64,000 bases of DNA from Phytophthora hibernalis (GCA_012656075.1 JAAKBF010000048.1:124001-188000); one strand, 5' to 3'. Shown: positions 1-10,600, numbered from the stretch's first letter. A program made the numbers and translations. Notes: a model not told the origin generated them from the sequence alone.

Positions 1-914
1 CCTGAGAGGTTGTATCCAAGAGAGACGTACTGCATTTTGACGAGTATCCCCTCTTGAGCTATCAACATGAACAAATCGCTCATCAACCCCTCGATCAGCA
101 GGTACAGCATTACAATTCGATGGTAATTTGTTGCACCGTGTGCGGTCAGGCGCATATTTTCTTGCACGTAAACTACGGCTACACTTCGACATATTCGCTG
201 GCCCATTAGATTGCACTTTCGTCCATAGCGCTGACACGAGGTATAACATCTCCTCATCAGAATGGAGCGATATAGGAGCCAGAAGCCGCCAAAAAGGCTG
301 TACCAATACGATTTTCGATAGCCGTCATACCCATGGTCACCAACCAGATTGAATCCGTTGCTGTCGTAAGTTCCAAGTCCTCGAACCTTCACGTACGCTG
401 TTTTGTCCAGCGCACAGTACGAACCCTCGGCTTCCTCATAGAAGGCGTAATAGCCGATGCTGCCGTGGTAAAAGTAATACTCCAGTGGAAAACTTTCGTT
501 AGCGCAGCTACCAGGCGTCGTTGTGGATGGCTGTGTTTTTGTAGGTCCCAGTAAGTAATTCCCGTGGATGTTATACTGAGGCATGATGAAGTGGCAAAGC
601 CGCTCGTGATTAATTTCGTGATAATGGATAGGTTCGATGTTCCAGTGTACTTGCGCAATGTACAGCTCCTCGATAGGGCACAGCACGGCTACTTGCCTTG
701 TTTCACCTTCTTCAGCAGGTTCCACCAGAGTCTCCGTAATCTTGTGGGGTGTCATAAACTTGAGATAACTTCGAATTTGTAGCAGTAGGGGCACCATACC
801 CACGCAAAACCAAGCTGCTATTAGGATACGATGTGCAGTCACTAGGCGGCGCGCTCCGCTAAGAGTTGCATCCTGAAGTTGATCGTGCGTGTTGTAAACT
901 TGGATCAAACTCAT
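1..914 (-). CDS. Multi-pass membrane protein, paralog A (3' end outside window)
   Basis: I do not recognise the family. The reverse strand is open without a stop from an ATG at 914 (MSLIQVYNTHDQLQ) to the window edge, about 304 codons. Visible parts are an N-terminal hydrophobic helix (ILIAAWFCVGMVPLLL, near residue 28), a likely extracytoplasmic domain with YYFYHGSIGYYAFYEEAEG and several cysteines, a second hydrophobic segment (SLFGGFWLLYRSILMRR) and the start of a third (IVMLYLLIEGLMSDLF). It aligns along its whole visible length with the gene at 2816-4452 on the other strand, so the two are inverted paralogs around the bZIP-like gene at 1295-2671. The frame is intact, unlike the other copy. 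Function unknown. Confidence 0.7.
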   Translation of the reverse strand, partial: MSLIQVYNTHDQLQDATLSGARRLVTAHRILIAAWFCVGMVPLLLQIRSYLKFMTPHKITETLVEPAEEGETRQVAVLCPIEELYIAQVHWNIEPIHYHEINHERLCHFIMPQYNIHGNYLLGPTKTQPSTTTPGSCANESFPLEYYFYHGSIGYYAFYEEAEGSYCALDKTAYVKVRGLGTYDSNGFNLVGDHGYDGYRKSYWYSLFGGFWLLYRSILMRRCYTSCQRYGRKCNLMGQRICRSVAVVYVQENMRLTAHGATNYHRIVMLYLLIEGLMSDLFMLIAQEGILVKMQYVSLGYNLS

Positions 915-1294
915 TGAACCCCTGTGTACTTCTTTGCTGTAATCTTGTCTGCTACAAAAATGAAAACTGTCTATTAGAGGCGGCGCATGTCTAATCCATT
1001 TCTCCTGCCATAACTCCCGGAAACCGATGTTAGTTTAATTAAGTCCGATCAGTCACCTTTGCCATTGTACAGTCTGCTGTGGCTCTCAATACAAACCAAC
1101 ACTTCCTGTTCGTGAAGGAACCGGAGAGCTGGTAGTATTTGATGTTGATCCTTTCTGACAAGAGTTTTGAAGTCAAAGCCACCGAAAGGTTCCAATCACA
1201 GGGATGACATGTGCTTCCGTCAAATATTTGCTTGTACACGCATGAAACTCGCATACGTTCTGGACCAGCATGCAACTAGTTCGAGCCACAACAT
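915..1294. other. Intergenic spacer
   Basis: About 380 bases between the start of membrane protein A and the 3' end of the bZIP-like gene, both on the minus strand. It must hold the promoter of paralog A. I see no gene or clear motif in it. Confidence 0.5.
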
Positions 1295-2671
1295 TCAACT
1301 GCCGGTACGCTTTCGCAATGCGCGATCGACAAGAAGATTCTCAATCATTTCGTTGCTCATCCAGATATTCGCTGAAGTAGCGCTCAGCACAAAATCAGTG
1401 AGTACAGTAGTTCTAGCGTCAGTTTTCAGCTTCCGGTCGTCTAAGTGAGGCGTAATGATGTAGCAAGTCATCACACGCGTAGCATTTTCACCACTATTCG
1501 TCGCTGAATGCGTGGTTTGGGGCTTGATGAGCACGTAGCCCCTCTCCAAATAGTGAACACCGTCGGCACGCTTCTTCTCGAACTCGACTGGTTTAATATG
1601 TGCATGCCACACGATCACGATCCGGCCGTTCTCCACGTGTCGGCGTAAGATCTGCTGCACGTAAAACGTAGCTGTTGTCCGGGTCTTGACATCTTTCATC
1701 TCCAGTCCGAACCTCTCCACGATCGTGTTGTTGGGTCCATTTTCATGTGCGCAATGACCCTTATAGTTATGCCAGCGCCGCCACCACGCGTCGCCTGTCG
1801 CCCGCATATCGAACGGCATGATTTTGTTGTCAAAGAGCTCCATATACTTGCCATTCACGCTATCCCGTAGCACAGGTTCTCGAGTCGGCAGATGTGTCCC
1901 TTGAGGGTCATGAGCTTGAAACACCGCATCCACCTCCATATATGACGCCTGTACTCCTATCGAGAGCTCTTCAAAGACCCTCTGGTCTGCTTCCGTACTG
2001 TATCCCTGTGGGACCTCAATCCGACTCGTGTGCTTGCTAATCTCCGAGTACGACGTGTCCTGCAGCGCCAGTCTCTTATGCAGAAGTCTCTCGATGCTTT
2101 TGGCCACTTGAACCTGACTTTTGTACATCATTTTCAGATGAATATTTTCTCTCTCCACCCTCAACCTCCGCTCCAATTGGTGGGCACAGAGTTGCTCCCA
2201 CACCTCCGACATGCTGCTGCCCGAGCTCATAGGCCGGGGCACCGCAGCGACTTGTTTTACATTTGTAGAGCATTTGTCATCGTCTTGCATGCTCTTCAAC
2301 TGTTGCAACGTCATCTCCAGGTCCTTCACCTCCTTCCTCAAGCACGCGAGTTCGAAGCGACGTCCATTCCGGGCCTTGTTGGGGTCGTAATTGAGTTTCT
2401 TCTTCTTCCTCTCGCTCTTCAACTGTGTGACACCTGTAGCTGAGATGTCTTGACTTGGTGCTCTTGTGCTCTCTAACTGTACGTACTGCGTAATGGTTGC
2501 TGTGTTGACGTTATTCGCGTCTAAGAGCAGCTCTGGAGCCTGCAGCGGAGTGACAGAGGGCGTGCGAGCAATGGTAGACGCCTCCGAGTCGTTGCTGGGT
2601 TCCAGGGACTCGTCCAGGAAGGCCAGAGCCGCCGCGAGGGACACGCTGCACTCGTGCTCTAAAAACGACAT
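1295..2671 (-). CDS. bZIP-like / START-like family protein (M96-type), intact copy
   Basis: An uninterrupted 458-residue frame from ATG 2671. The N terminus (FLEHECSVSLAAALAFLDES) is a short acidic helix shared by the family. Around residue 95 is a degenerate bZIP-like block, YDPNKARNGRRFELACLRKE, with basic residues followed by leucines at heptad spacing (LRKEVKDLEMTLQQL). A second coiled segment follows (LERRLRVERENIHLKMMYKS). The C-terminal half holds the family signature: DAWWRRWHNYKG, FGLEMKDVKTR, YVQQILRRHVENGRIVIVW, YVLIKPQTT and a CYIITPHLDD block. I infer a START-like fold from overall shape only. Oomycete databases commonly label such proteins M96 mating-specific; that name is family lore and not shown here. 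This is one of two undamaged copies in the window; the other is at 39822-41096. Confidence 0.65.
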   Translation of the reverse strand: MSFLEHECSVSLAAALAFLDESLEPSNDSEASTIARTPSVTPLQAPELLLDANNVNTATITQYVQLESTRAPSQDISATGVTQLKSERKKKKLNYDPNKARNGRRFELACLRKEVKDLEMTLQQLKSMQDDDKCSTNVKQVAAVPRPMSSGSSMSEVWEQLCAHQLERRLRVERENIHLKMMYKSQVQVAKSIERLLHKRLALQDTSYSEISKHTSRIEVPQGYSTEADQRVFEELSIGVQASYMEVDAVFQAHDPQGTHLPTREPVLRDSVNGKYMELFDNKIMPFDMRATGDAWWRRWHNYKGHCAHENGPNNTIVERFGLEMKDVKTRTTATFYVQQILRRHVENGRIVIVWHAHIKPVEFEKKRADGVHYLERGYVLIKPQTTHSATNSGENATRVMTCYIITPHLDDRKLKTDARTTVLTDFVLSATSANIWMSNEMIENLLVDRALRKRTGS

Positions 2672-2815
2672 TCTGAAGTGCTATTTCAGTCACGTTACGT
2701 GGAAGTTTGTATGTGGATACGTTCTTCAAGTTATTCAGTCTGACTATTTGACCTTCAACTTGGAAGTTTCAATAATAGGTACGTAGTAGTTATTATACAT
2801 GTAGTTGTCGTGAAA

Positions 2816-4452
2816 ATGAAAGTGCACAGCATTCGAGTGCGATCACAGGGTGAAGTGCAGCCACCGGAGACTCGAAATGTCGTGACAGTTCAGCGCATGT
2901 TATTGGCAGCTTGGGTCCTGGTGGGGATGGTGCCGTTCATTCTGCAGACCCGCAGCTTTTTGAAGTTTGCAACTCCTCACAAAATTAACGAAAGGCTTTT
3001 GGTGCCTTCGGAAGTGCAACCGAAGACGACGAACTTGACGGAGTTTTGCTTTGCTGGGGGATGCAGATGGCGGAGGTTTGGTGGAATGTCGACTTGACGC
3101 ATTATTATGGGGACGGTGAAAAGCGAATGTGTCATTTTGTGGTGCCGCAGTACAATGTGCACGGGAATTACTGGATCGGGAGCACGAAAGCGGAGCCATT
3201 CCACACAACGCCAGCGAGTTGCGCAGACGACAGTTACCCGGCTGAATTGTACTTTTATCATGGCAGTATCGGGTTTTACTCGTTTTACGAAGAAGTTGTT
3301 GGTACTTACTGTCGTAAGGACAATATTCTGTATGGCCGTGTTAGTGGACTCGGAACCTTCGATATGAATGGGTCTTACTTGGCACAGGACACTGGGAGTG
3401 ACGGCTACAGGTGGTCATATTGGTACAGTACCGTTGGGTTGGTGTGGATAATATACAGAACGCTGGTGTTGAGGCGAAGCTACATTGCGTGCAAGAGGTA
3501 TGGACGACGGTGTGATCAAATGCAGGAGCATCTTGGTCGAAAATCTGCCACGATATTTGTGCATGAAAGTCTGCGACTTTCAGCTCACGGAGCAGTGAAT
3601 TGGCAGCGCATGTTGCTGCTGTATCTACTTGTTGAAGGCCTCATGAGCGATTTGTTTCTGCTGGTTGCAACGGAGGGCGTGTTTGCTTGGATCCAATACA
3701 TTTCGTTAGGATACAACTTGTCGGGAGTTGTTCTGCTGCTTTTTGAGGTGGTCGAGAACATGGGATGGATGCGTGAAAGCTCCCGTCTTTTCATTAAGCG
3801 GTTGCTGTTCAGCTACGAGTCTTCGTTGATCGGAGAACTGCTAAGCGCGATCTGCCAACCTCGATTCCTCACGTTACTCAATCGATCAGATCTGAAAAAC
3901 ACGGGACCAGCTGCTGCAGCTGTCTCTTACTATGCTATGAGTTTGGCAGGGCATGGGACCTTTGTACTTGGTCTGATTGGATTCGTAATGTCTGTACGAC
4001 TATTGCGCGCAGTAAGTTATATCCGCTGGAAGTTTGGCCGAACATGGAGCATTCTGTCGGCACCGTGCTGTATTGATAACGCCCTAGGAATGCGCAACAA
4101 AATGACGATGCTAGGAGGCTACTACTGGGAAAACAAGAAACTGCTGTATAAACCGGAGGCTTTGAGATCGTTTGGCCTGCTCAAGATGCAGGACGAGCAT
4201 GGAAGCGAATTTCTGGTCCTACGCAAGTTGGATTGGTTCAAGGTTCCGACTGAGGATTTGTTTGTTATCGGAACTATTTCCGCGCAGCGTGTCGAACCAT
4301 GCATTGAGCAGCCTTGCAATGGCATCGTGAGCTTTTTCGACCGAAATTTAGGAGGTGACGGCGACCGCCCTCCGCGTTTTATTCGAGTAAAAAGCAGGGT
4401 TTCTCCTAGCTCACTGAGAGTTCTGGCTACATCGGAAGGAATTGTTTCTTGA
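2816..4452 (+). CDS. Multi-pass membrane protein, paralog B, one frameshift
   Basis: Inverted paralog of the gene at 1-914. From ATG 2816 the first frame gives MKVHSIRVRSQGE, a membrane helix (MLLAAWVLVGMVPFILQTRS) and FLKFATPHKINERLLVPSE. Similarity then continues in another frame from about 3010 (ATEDDELDGVLL, then AEVWWNVDLTHYYGD) to the stop at 4450. The join needs one extra base between about 3000 and 3045. The second part has the shared YFYHGSIGFYSFYEE block, a helix near 3430, a strongly hydrophobic LLLYLLVEGLMSDLFLL helix near 3610 and two or more further helices to about 4010. A cytoplasmic tail of roughly 140 residues follows. It may be a pseudogene, or the missing base may be an assembly error as elsewhere in the window. 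Function unknown. Confidence 0.6.
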
Positions 4453-4803
4453 ACACGATCAAGTTTAAGTTGTGTGGGTGATCTAATTTGTTGGCACAGG
4501 AATTAATGACACAAAAACCAACGGTGTTTGAGCACAGTTATTTTGCTCTAGGATCGCCAGCTTCCTCAACCTGTAGGAGCAAAAGCCCAAAGTATGCCTA
4601 CTAGCCACTAAGAATTGGAGCAGTGACCGTCCACCTGAGACCACAAGACGCCATCAATACTTCGAAGTATATCACATCACGGCTGCTATCATAACCAAGT
4701 TAAACCCACCAGACGCAGTCACTTGACTCCATCGTCTCAGCTTTTGATTCAGCGCGTGCAAGACTCATTTTTTTGTCGAAGACAATTCTTTCACTTCCCT
4801 CGA
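4453..4803. other. Intergenic spacer
   Basis: About 350 bases downstream of membrane protein B and upstream of the PDR fragment. No gene, repeat or obvious signal seen. Confidence 0.5.
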
Positions 4804-5161
4804 TGATGGCAGCGCACTCGTTACCGTCATCAAGCTCACCCATAGATGCTGAGGCAGCCGTTGCAATGGTAGTTGAAGGCCCTTACGAACTGTACGGAAT
4901 CCCGCCGTTCAAGATGAAAGCTGCACTGGACCACTCACTGCCGTAACTTGAAATTTGTTTCGACAGCTTGACACTGGGAGCTGTCGACAATGAGGACAGC
5001 TGGACTTCTAACAACCACGAACCACATCAAGAAACGGTATGGTGGATGCTGTGCCGAGAAGACGGTTTGCGCCACCAAACTGGAAGTGGCGCCTTCAAGC
5101 AGGGTACCACCACGCTCGTACTCGGGGTCGGGCAAGTCGACGCTCATGAAACAACAGCTTT
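4804..5161 (+). pseudogene. N-terminal remnant of a PDR-type (ABCG) ABC transporter
   Basis: Broken pieces in several frames match the start of the transporter at 31401-35462. KAALDHSLP (stop) LEI corresponds to EAALGQSLPQLEIRF. NHIKKRYGGCCAEKT corresponds to NYVKKRYGGCCTKKT. FKQGTTTLVLG followed by SGSGKSTLMK is the first Walker A region (FKPGTMTLVLG, PGSGKSALMK). At least one stop (near 4945) and two frame changes separate them. Similarity ends just after Walker A, about where the 3' end of the neighbouring bZIP-like gene begins, so the rest of the transporter is gone. This is a dead fragment, not a gene. Confidence 0.75.
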
Positions 5162-6481
5162 TCACCTTGAGCTACATTTGTGCAGCGCCTGATCCACCAA
5201 CATATCCTCCATTGCTTCGTTGATTGTCGAGATATTCGCAGACATGGCACTCACTGCGAACTTGATCAATGCGTTTGTCTTGGTGTCTTTCCTCAACTTC
5301 GGGTCCAAAAAGTGTGGTGTGACATTATAGCAAGTCAGCACATGTGTTGCAGCATCACCAACAAAGTCTCCTCTGAGTCGCTTCATCAGCACGTTGCCCT
5401 TGAGCAAGAAAGTGACTCCGTGCACGCGTGTCTCCCCAAATGCAAACGGCTCAAAGTACGAGTGCCAGACGACCACCACACGACCCTCCTCCACTTATCG
5501 ACGCAGAACCTGCTGTACGTAGAACGTCGCGACCTTGTGGCTCTTGACGTCGACCATCTCCAAGCCACACCTCTCTCTGACTACGTCCTCTGCTTCCTCG
5601 GGCGAGTATTCGCCTCTGTACTTCTGCCAGCGTCTCCACCACGCCTCGCCCGTCGCCTGCACGTCGAACGGCAGGACTCTGCTGTCGAACATCTCGATGC
5701 TCTTCTCTCTCAGCAGTGGGCGGTGCGTCTCAACATCCAGAGGAACGGGTCTCGTGGTCTCCATCTCACTCAGCACACTCTCCACCTCTCGACTCGAGAG
5801 CTCGACACCAACCGACAATTCGTCGAAGATCCGATCGGCCAGCTGCTTGACGAAACCTGCAGGGACCTCAACACGTCGGACGCGTTTTGTCACTTGGACC
5901 TCCAGGTCATCCAATCCCAGTCTCTTGGACAGTAACTTCTCGACACTGTGGACGACCTTCAGCTGTGTCTTGTGCCTCTTTCTGAGTCTAAAATTCTCCT
6001 GCTCGACCTTCAGACGCCGTTCCAACTGCCGAGCACAAATGTCCTCCCACACGTTAGGCACTGCTGGGTCCTGTACAACAGACAGGAATTGGCCATTGGA
6101 CCCATTATTTGAGCCCTGCAGCCTGCAGGGCTCAAATAATGCAGGCTGCAGCTGCTGCACTTTGAACTGCAGGTCTCGAGCCTCCAAGCGCAATCTCTGC
6201 AGCTCCTTCAGCTGCTCGGAGCGGGCCTTGTTCGGGTCGTAATTGCGTTTTTTGGGCTTCTTTTCGTTCCGGCGGGTGTTTTTCGAAGGACCTTTTGCAG
6301 CCCGTTGGACTGACAGGGTGCTATTGGCCTCCTCGGAGGCGCCAAAGGCCTCGAGGTCGTCGTCCTGAGCCCCCAGAAGCAAAGTTGGACCCCACTCGTC
6401 GTCGTGCAGCGAATCTAAATCGTCACAGGGGGTGGCGGAGGACTGCTGCGGCGCACTGGTGCTCTCATCCAGGGACGACAT
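5162..6481 (-). pseudogene. bZIP-like / START-like family protein with in-frame stop
   Basis: A family copy of the same architecture as 1295-2671: MSSLDESTSAPQQ start (ATG 6481), YDPNKARSEQLKELQRLR bZIP-like block, LERRLKVEQENFRLRKRH coil, EAWWRRWQKYRG and CGLEMVDVKSHKVATFYVQQ. At 5495-5497 the codon after YVQQVLRR is TAA, where the relatives have His. Reading continues in the same frame (EEGRVVVVWHSYFEPFAFG, then VTPHFLDPKLRKDTKT) to 5162. This is a substitution, so it is not explained by the one-base indels common in the window. The truncated product would lack about 110 C-terminal residues. Probably a pseudogene; readthrough cannot be excluded. Confidence 0.7.
6103..6141. repeat. Perfect 39-base hairpin inside the bZIP-like pseudogene
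   Basis: Two 19-base arms (6103-6121 and 6123-6141, beginning CATTATTTGAGCCC) are exact reverse complements around one central base. The insert lies in the linker between the two coiled segments and reads through in frame as ALFEPCRLQGSNNGS. A shorter CAGGCTGCAG repeat follows. I see no such hairpin in the family relatives in this window. Confidence 0.85.
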
Positions 6482-6524
6482 GGCCAAGTTGATCAATTAA
6501 TTGAATGTGTGCAGCGTGATTTAA

Positions 6525-9472
6525 CCCCTTCAACCCGATGGCCTGTTTAAGATGTGTTAGCCAATCCAATGGATAGGATAATCCTCAAATCTAACTTGTA
6601 TATATACAGCCCAGGAACCACTTTATACTTGTTTTTGTATGCTCTAAGTTTTTTTAGCCTGCCCCTATCATAGGGTTTACAAAGTTGAAGTCAACGGCAC
6701 GTGCTGTTTCTGTCCGCTGCGGTACTAAAGGGCGAGGGAAGGGATCATTGTTTATGTCCAACTTTTCTGAAAATTATTTGTGGCAGGTCAGATACACAAT
6801 CGCTACACAATATAACATGTATCCACCAAGTCTTCCCTCTTTTTCGGCTCAGTTCAGAATTCGCCGAGTCAGAGAACAATGGTTGCTGCACGGGAAAAGC
6901 GTCGCGCCGAGCGTATAGTACAAGGCGGGACACCAACCTGGCGCTACATCTGGAGCGAGTTGAAAGCAAGCGGGTGGACGCACAAGCTGCCTCCGGCGAG
7001 CTCTATTGAGACGAGATGGAAGTTTATCCCCCAGGTGGAAAAGCGGCGTGGAGGGCAAGGACTACTTCTTGGGTGAAGACAGAGTGCTAGCTCACTACGC
7101 CTCCGGTCCGCGGGCTATGATAGACTCTGTAGTCAACTGTGTAACTGACTTGTTTTACTATCATTTCTAGTTCATTCGATGGCTGCTGCTCAAGCGCTTA
7201 GCTCCGCGTGTGCTGCAAAAGGTGAAATGCATGGTACATTGGGATTACGGACGTCGTGTCTTGTCTAACGTGAATGTATGTTCTCTCGCATGATGTTTAG
7301 CTCCTAGTTTGTCTAGCGGTGTGGCCACAGGATTGACGACCAGGCTGGAGAAGACGAAGAAAGCAGTATCAGCCACTCGCTACCAATTCTATCGGCTACA
7401 GCTGTCTCGGCTACTCCCCGCCGCCACCAAGGGAACCCAATGAATCCCACGAGCAGCGCGTGTACTCGAAACATCATGAGGCTAATTCCAACCCTTAATG
7501 ATAGTACGTTATGTCATGCAGATGAAAGTGACCCAGGCAATGGTGTATGTAGTGAAGACGCCGCGGATGACGAGTTTGAGTTGCTCCCACGCGAAACTAG
7601 GGCCCTATGCCCAAGACCCACCGTCGTGACTTCTGGAGGGACCTCTCTCTTTGGCTCATCAGACGAAGATAATAGCGATGACGAAGTTCCCATGCGCGAC
7701 AACGTCGACTCCAACTATGAAGTGGAAGGTATGAAAGCCGTATCCTGTATATACAACGTTCAAATAATTACGCTGTATGTACTGTATTATATTTAATGTG
7801 TTACAGCTAGCTGCATTATGTCGAGCGATTCCGAAGATGATCTCAACAAAATAGAAGACGGAGAAGATCCTGTAGCTTTTGGTGGTCTTGACTCCGGCAA
7901 CGAGCCCGAAGAGGATGATTTCGTCTCTGAATACGACACGGATGAAGACGGAGATGATCACGTTGCTGATGATCTTGACGACCAGCACGATGCGGAAGAA
8001 GATGATCCAAATTCATTTGAATCAATTGCGGAACGACACTTTGCTGAGACGTTTTTGAATTCGCTTGGTGGAACAGACAATATCATGGCTGGCGACGTTG
8101 TCGGCAAGGATCTCGACAAGCTTCGATTGCATAGTACGATTAGGTGAACGGAGCCACTGAATCCCGAGGTGTACGAGTACCCACAGACACAGTATCAAGC
8201 CATCGGCGAGGAGAACAGCTACCCCGACTTGAGGAAGGAGCCTTTGGGTCTACACCAGATGCAATGAAGTGTGGCGATTCATCTTTAGCTTTTTCTTCTA
8301 CTTCATGCCTGTGGGACTCGTGGATCTTGCTATTGTCAATGGCTACATTGTACACCGGGAGTTCCACGCTGCTAAGGGACACGCCCATTGACCCACATTC
8401 AGTGTATCCGCAAGTTGCACCTGGATCTCATTACCCTGAAAGATGAAGACATGTACGAAAGCAACACATTTGGAGCAGGTAAGTGTGATCGATTCAAGGT
8501 GTATATACAGGCTAGACTAATATGTATATTGGTACTACTGCAGATTCACCACCGCCTTCGACTTCTAGCACGCCCCCGCTCAATACACAACAACTTCTGA
8601 AGACGCATATATTGCGGACCGTGTAAATCATTCGGCGAAGCAAATTGATGAATGGAGAAACCATTCTGGACAGCTGAAGCGTGTACAGCGCAACTTGAAA
8701 GTGTGCTCCCTGCTCCGGACGGAAGGGAAACGTGGCGGGACGACTACGTACTTCTGCGATGTGTGCTTCAGCTCGCTCCCCGTGTACCTGTGCATGAAAC
8801 CGAAACATACGATGAACGAGGAGCTCCGTAGCTGCTGGTACATATGGCACAACACATTCAAGAACGGCACGGAGATTCTTAACAACCTGCAGAACAAGAT
8901 CCCCCTGCGGCAGTCGCCCGCCAAACGTCGCCGTCGGGCGTCCGTGGAAGAGAACGATTCAGAATGAGAGAGTGTGTGAAAGGACGTAAGGCCCACGATA
9001 AGACCTGACCGGTTGATTGCTCGTGCACCACGAGCCCGTCTACCACGTAATCAACTAGTTTGTATGACACCACAGAGGACGCTTCAAACGATGACGTCCG
9101 TACCTCAACTTTAAAGTCTTGATCTTAGTATAGATCTGATCTGCATCTTTTGGATCACCTTCATTTTCAATTCTTGACAAAAATTGCTAGATATGAAGAC
9201 AATTCACTCAGGTTCTGTACATGTTTTGTGAGGTGAAACGTAATTTAACTGTGTAATGAAAGGCCATTTGCTTAATTATACAGCTTATCGGTGCTGTATA
9301 TACGACGTGTTACGCATTATATACAGCTCAAAGGCTCGTCACTCGCAATGTCTACGTCACTCACCTATTCATTCACCATCTCGCCCAACCCTTGAGGTAT
9401 ACAAAGTTCTATATAATAACACGTTGTATATACAGCTTCACGTCACCCTAAAAATCCTCCGGGTTGAAGGGG
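6525..9472. mobile_element. PiggyBac-type transposon, internally deleted
   Basis: Both ends carry the 13-base terminal inverted repeat CCCCTTCAACCCG (6525-6537) and CGGGTTGAAGGGG (9460-9472). They are flanked by TTAA at 6521-6524 and 9473-9476, the hallmark duplication of PiggyBac insertion. Length is 2,948 bases. GTATATACAGC-like subterminal motifs recur near both ends (about 6600, 9293 and 9425). The interior codes for a defective transposase. The element landed just upstream of the bZIP-like pseudogene and its right TTAA touches the next MITE. Confidence 0.92.
6879..8967 (+). pseudogene. PiggyBac transposase, catalytic core missing
   Basis: An N-terminal piece at 6879-7076 (TWRYIWSELKASGWTHKLPP) is followed by an acidic region at 7440-8147 rich in D and E. 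A GT-AG intron at 7729-7806 keeps frame. The start of the transposase domain is visible as EVYEYPQTQYQAIGEENSYP (about 8170-8230). At about 8270 the sequence jumps to the late domain: GLVDLAIVNGYIVHREFHAA and IRKLHLDLITLKDEDMYES. An intron-like stretch and a C-terminal finger-like tail follow (RNLKVCSLLRT, KRGGTTTYFCDVCF, LCMKPKHTMNEEL), ending at 8967. The stretch that should hold the catalytic aspartates is absent, so the element cannot mobilise itself. Confidence 0.82.
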
Positions 9473-9476
9473 TTAA

Positions 9477-10033
9477 GCCTGTAACAACCCGCCCTTTCGG
9501 CGGTCCGTCGGTCGGTCGGAAATTTTTGCTAAATCCGGTTGGATCGACCAATAGCATTCAATTTAACCACGGGTATCATTGAAATGGTCTTATTGCGAAC
9601 TTTTCAGCCAATGACTCTGCAATGTTGCCAAGTTGCTCAAATTTGAAAAATTGCGGGAAATCCGCAGGAGGGATGTCATGAGGGATATGTTGGGATAACA
9701 CTCTGAAATAGAATAATTTAGATGACTTGATTAAAGTATGTCAGCCTCCCAAATAGACTACGGGAAAATATGCTGCAAATCATTCAACTGTTGGCAATAC
9801 GACCGACCAAGATCTTGGCATTCAGTTATCAGACGACTTATCTGCAGTGGAAGGAATGCTGTACTACGAATAGAGTCGTCGTTAGCTGTAAAATATTCAT
9901 GCGAAATTAGCGCTTCTTAACGGCTCTGGATTGGTCGACTTCGATAACTTCGGATCCTAAATGATTTGAGATATGGCTAGATTTAGACTGGATAACTGTA
10001 TGGAAGGGGTGAAAAGGACGGGTTGTTACAGGC
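9477..10033. mobile_element. 557-base MITE with 15-base terminal repeats
   Basis: GCCTGTAACAACCCG (9477-9491) is repeated exactly inverted as CGGGTTGTTACAGGC (10019-10033). No coding capacity of note lies between. It is AT-rich except for a GTCGGTCGGTCGG tract near the left end. It starts directly at the right-hand TTAA of the PiggyBac element. The flanking bases (AA on both sides) could be a 2-base duplication, but this is too short to be sure. Superfamily not determined. Confidence 0.8.
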
Positions 10034-10600
10034 AATGCGTGTATTAAAATACATGTTAAAAATAAAATCCGAAAAAATTCCGAGCACGCAAAAATTCCAT
10101 ATATTTAAACTAGAGAAACACACCCTCTCAACCTTTCATTTCGAAATCCTCCGATTTCGTCATTCCTTGTTGAAGCACGTAAATTGGAGCAAAGGCAATT
10201 GTTCTTGATTAATGAAGGCAAGGGTCACTGAAGCTCACGAATGTGAGTTGAGGTGAGCCCGCCCCTTAGGGATGGTGCGGTGGGTTTAAATCGCTGGCGC
10301 TGGTTGTGACGGCTGAGCGCTGGGTCTTGGCCGGTTGGCTGCGTCCAACGAGGCAAGTTGGCAACTGCACTGCCAAGACCCGAACAAGAACAACTGCCCA
10401 CGAATATAGTAAATGCGTGGCGCGAGAACGGTTGGACGCTACCGTTTGCCAACGCCTTGCTAATCTTGGCCACGTAGGCGATTGGAGACATGTTGGCTGC
10501 AGCGCCAGAGTCCGGTGTTTGTTGGCGTGGCTTCTTCCTTGCTTTACAAAACCTTTATTTCGTCCTCGCTTCGCTCGTTCGAAATCCCAAAAGATGAAGC
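10034..10600. other. Non-coding stretch before a Mutator fragment
   Basis: About 570 bases. The first 170 are AT-rich, the rest GC-rich. Open frames here overlap on both strands and show no recognisable protein. It may be the 5' region of the Mutator fragment that follows. Confidence 0.4.

Noticed and set aside
5180..6242. Long forward frames (251 and 235 codons) opposite the bZIP-like pseudogene.
   Set aside because: They are antisense shadows of a biased coding strand; similar antisense frames appear opposite the other copies (for example 36817-37494) with no domain.
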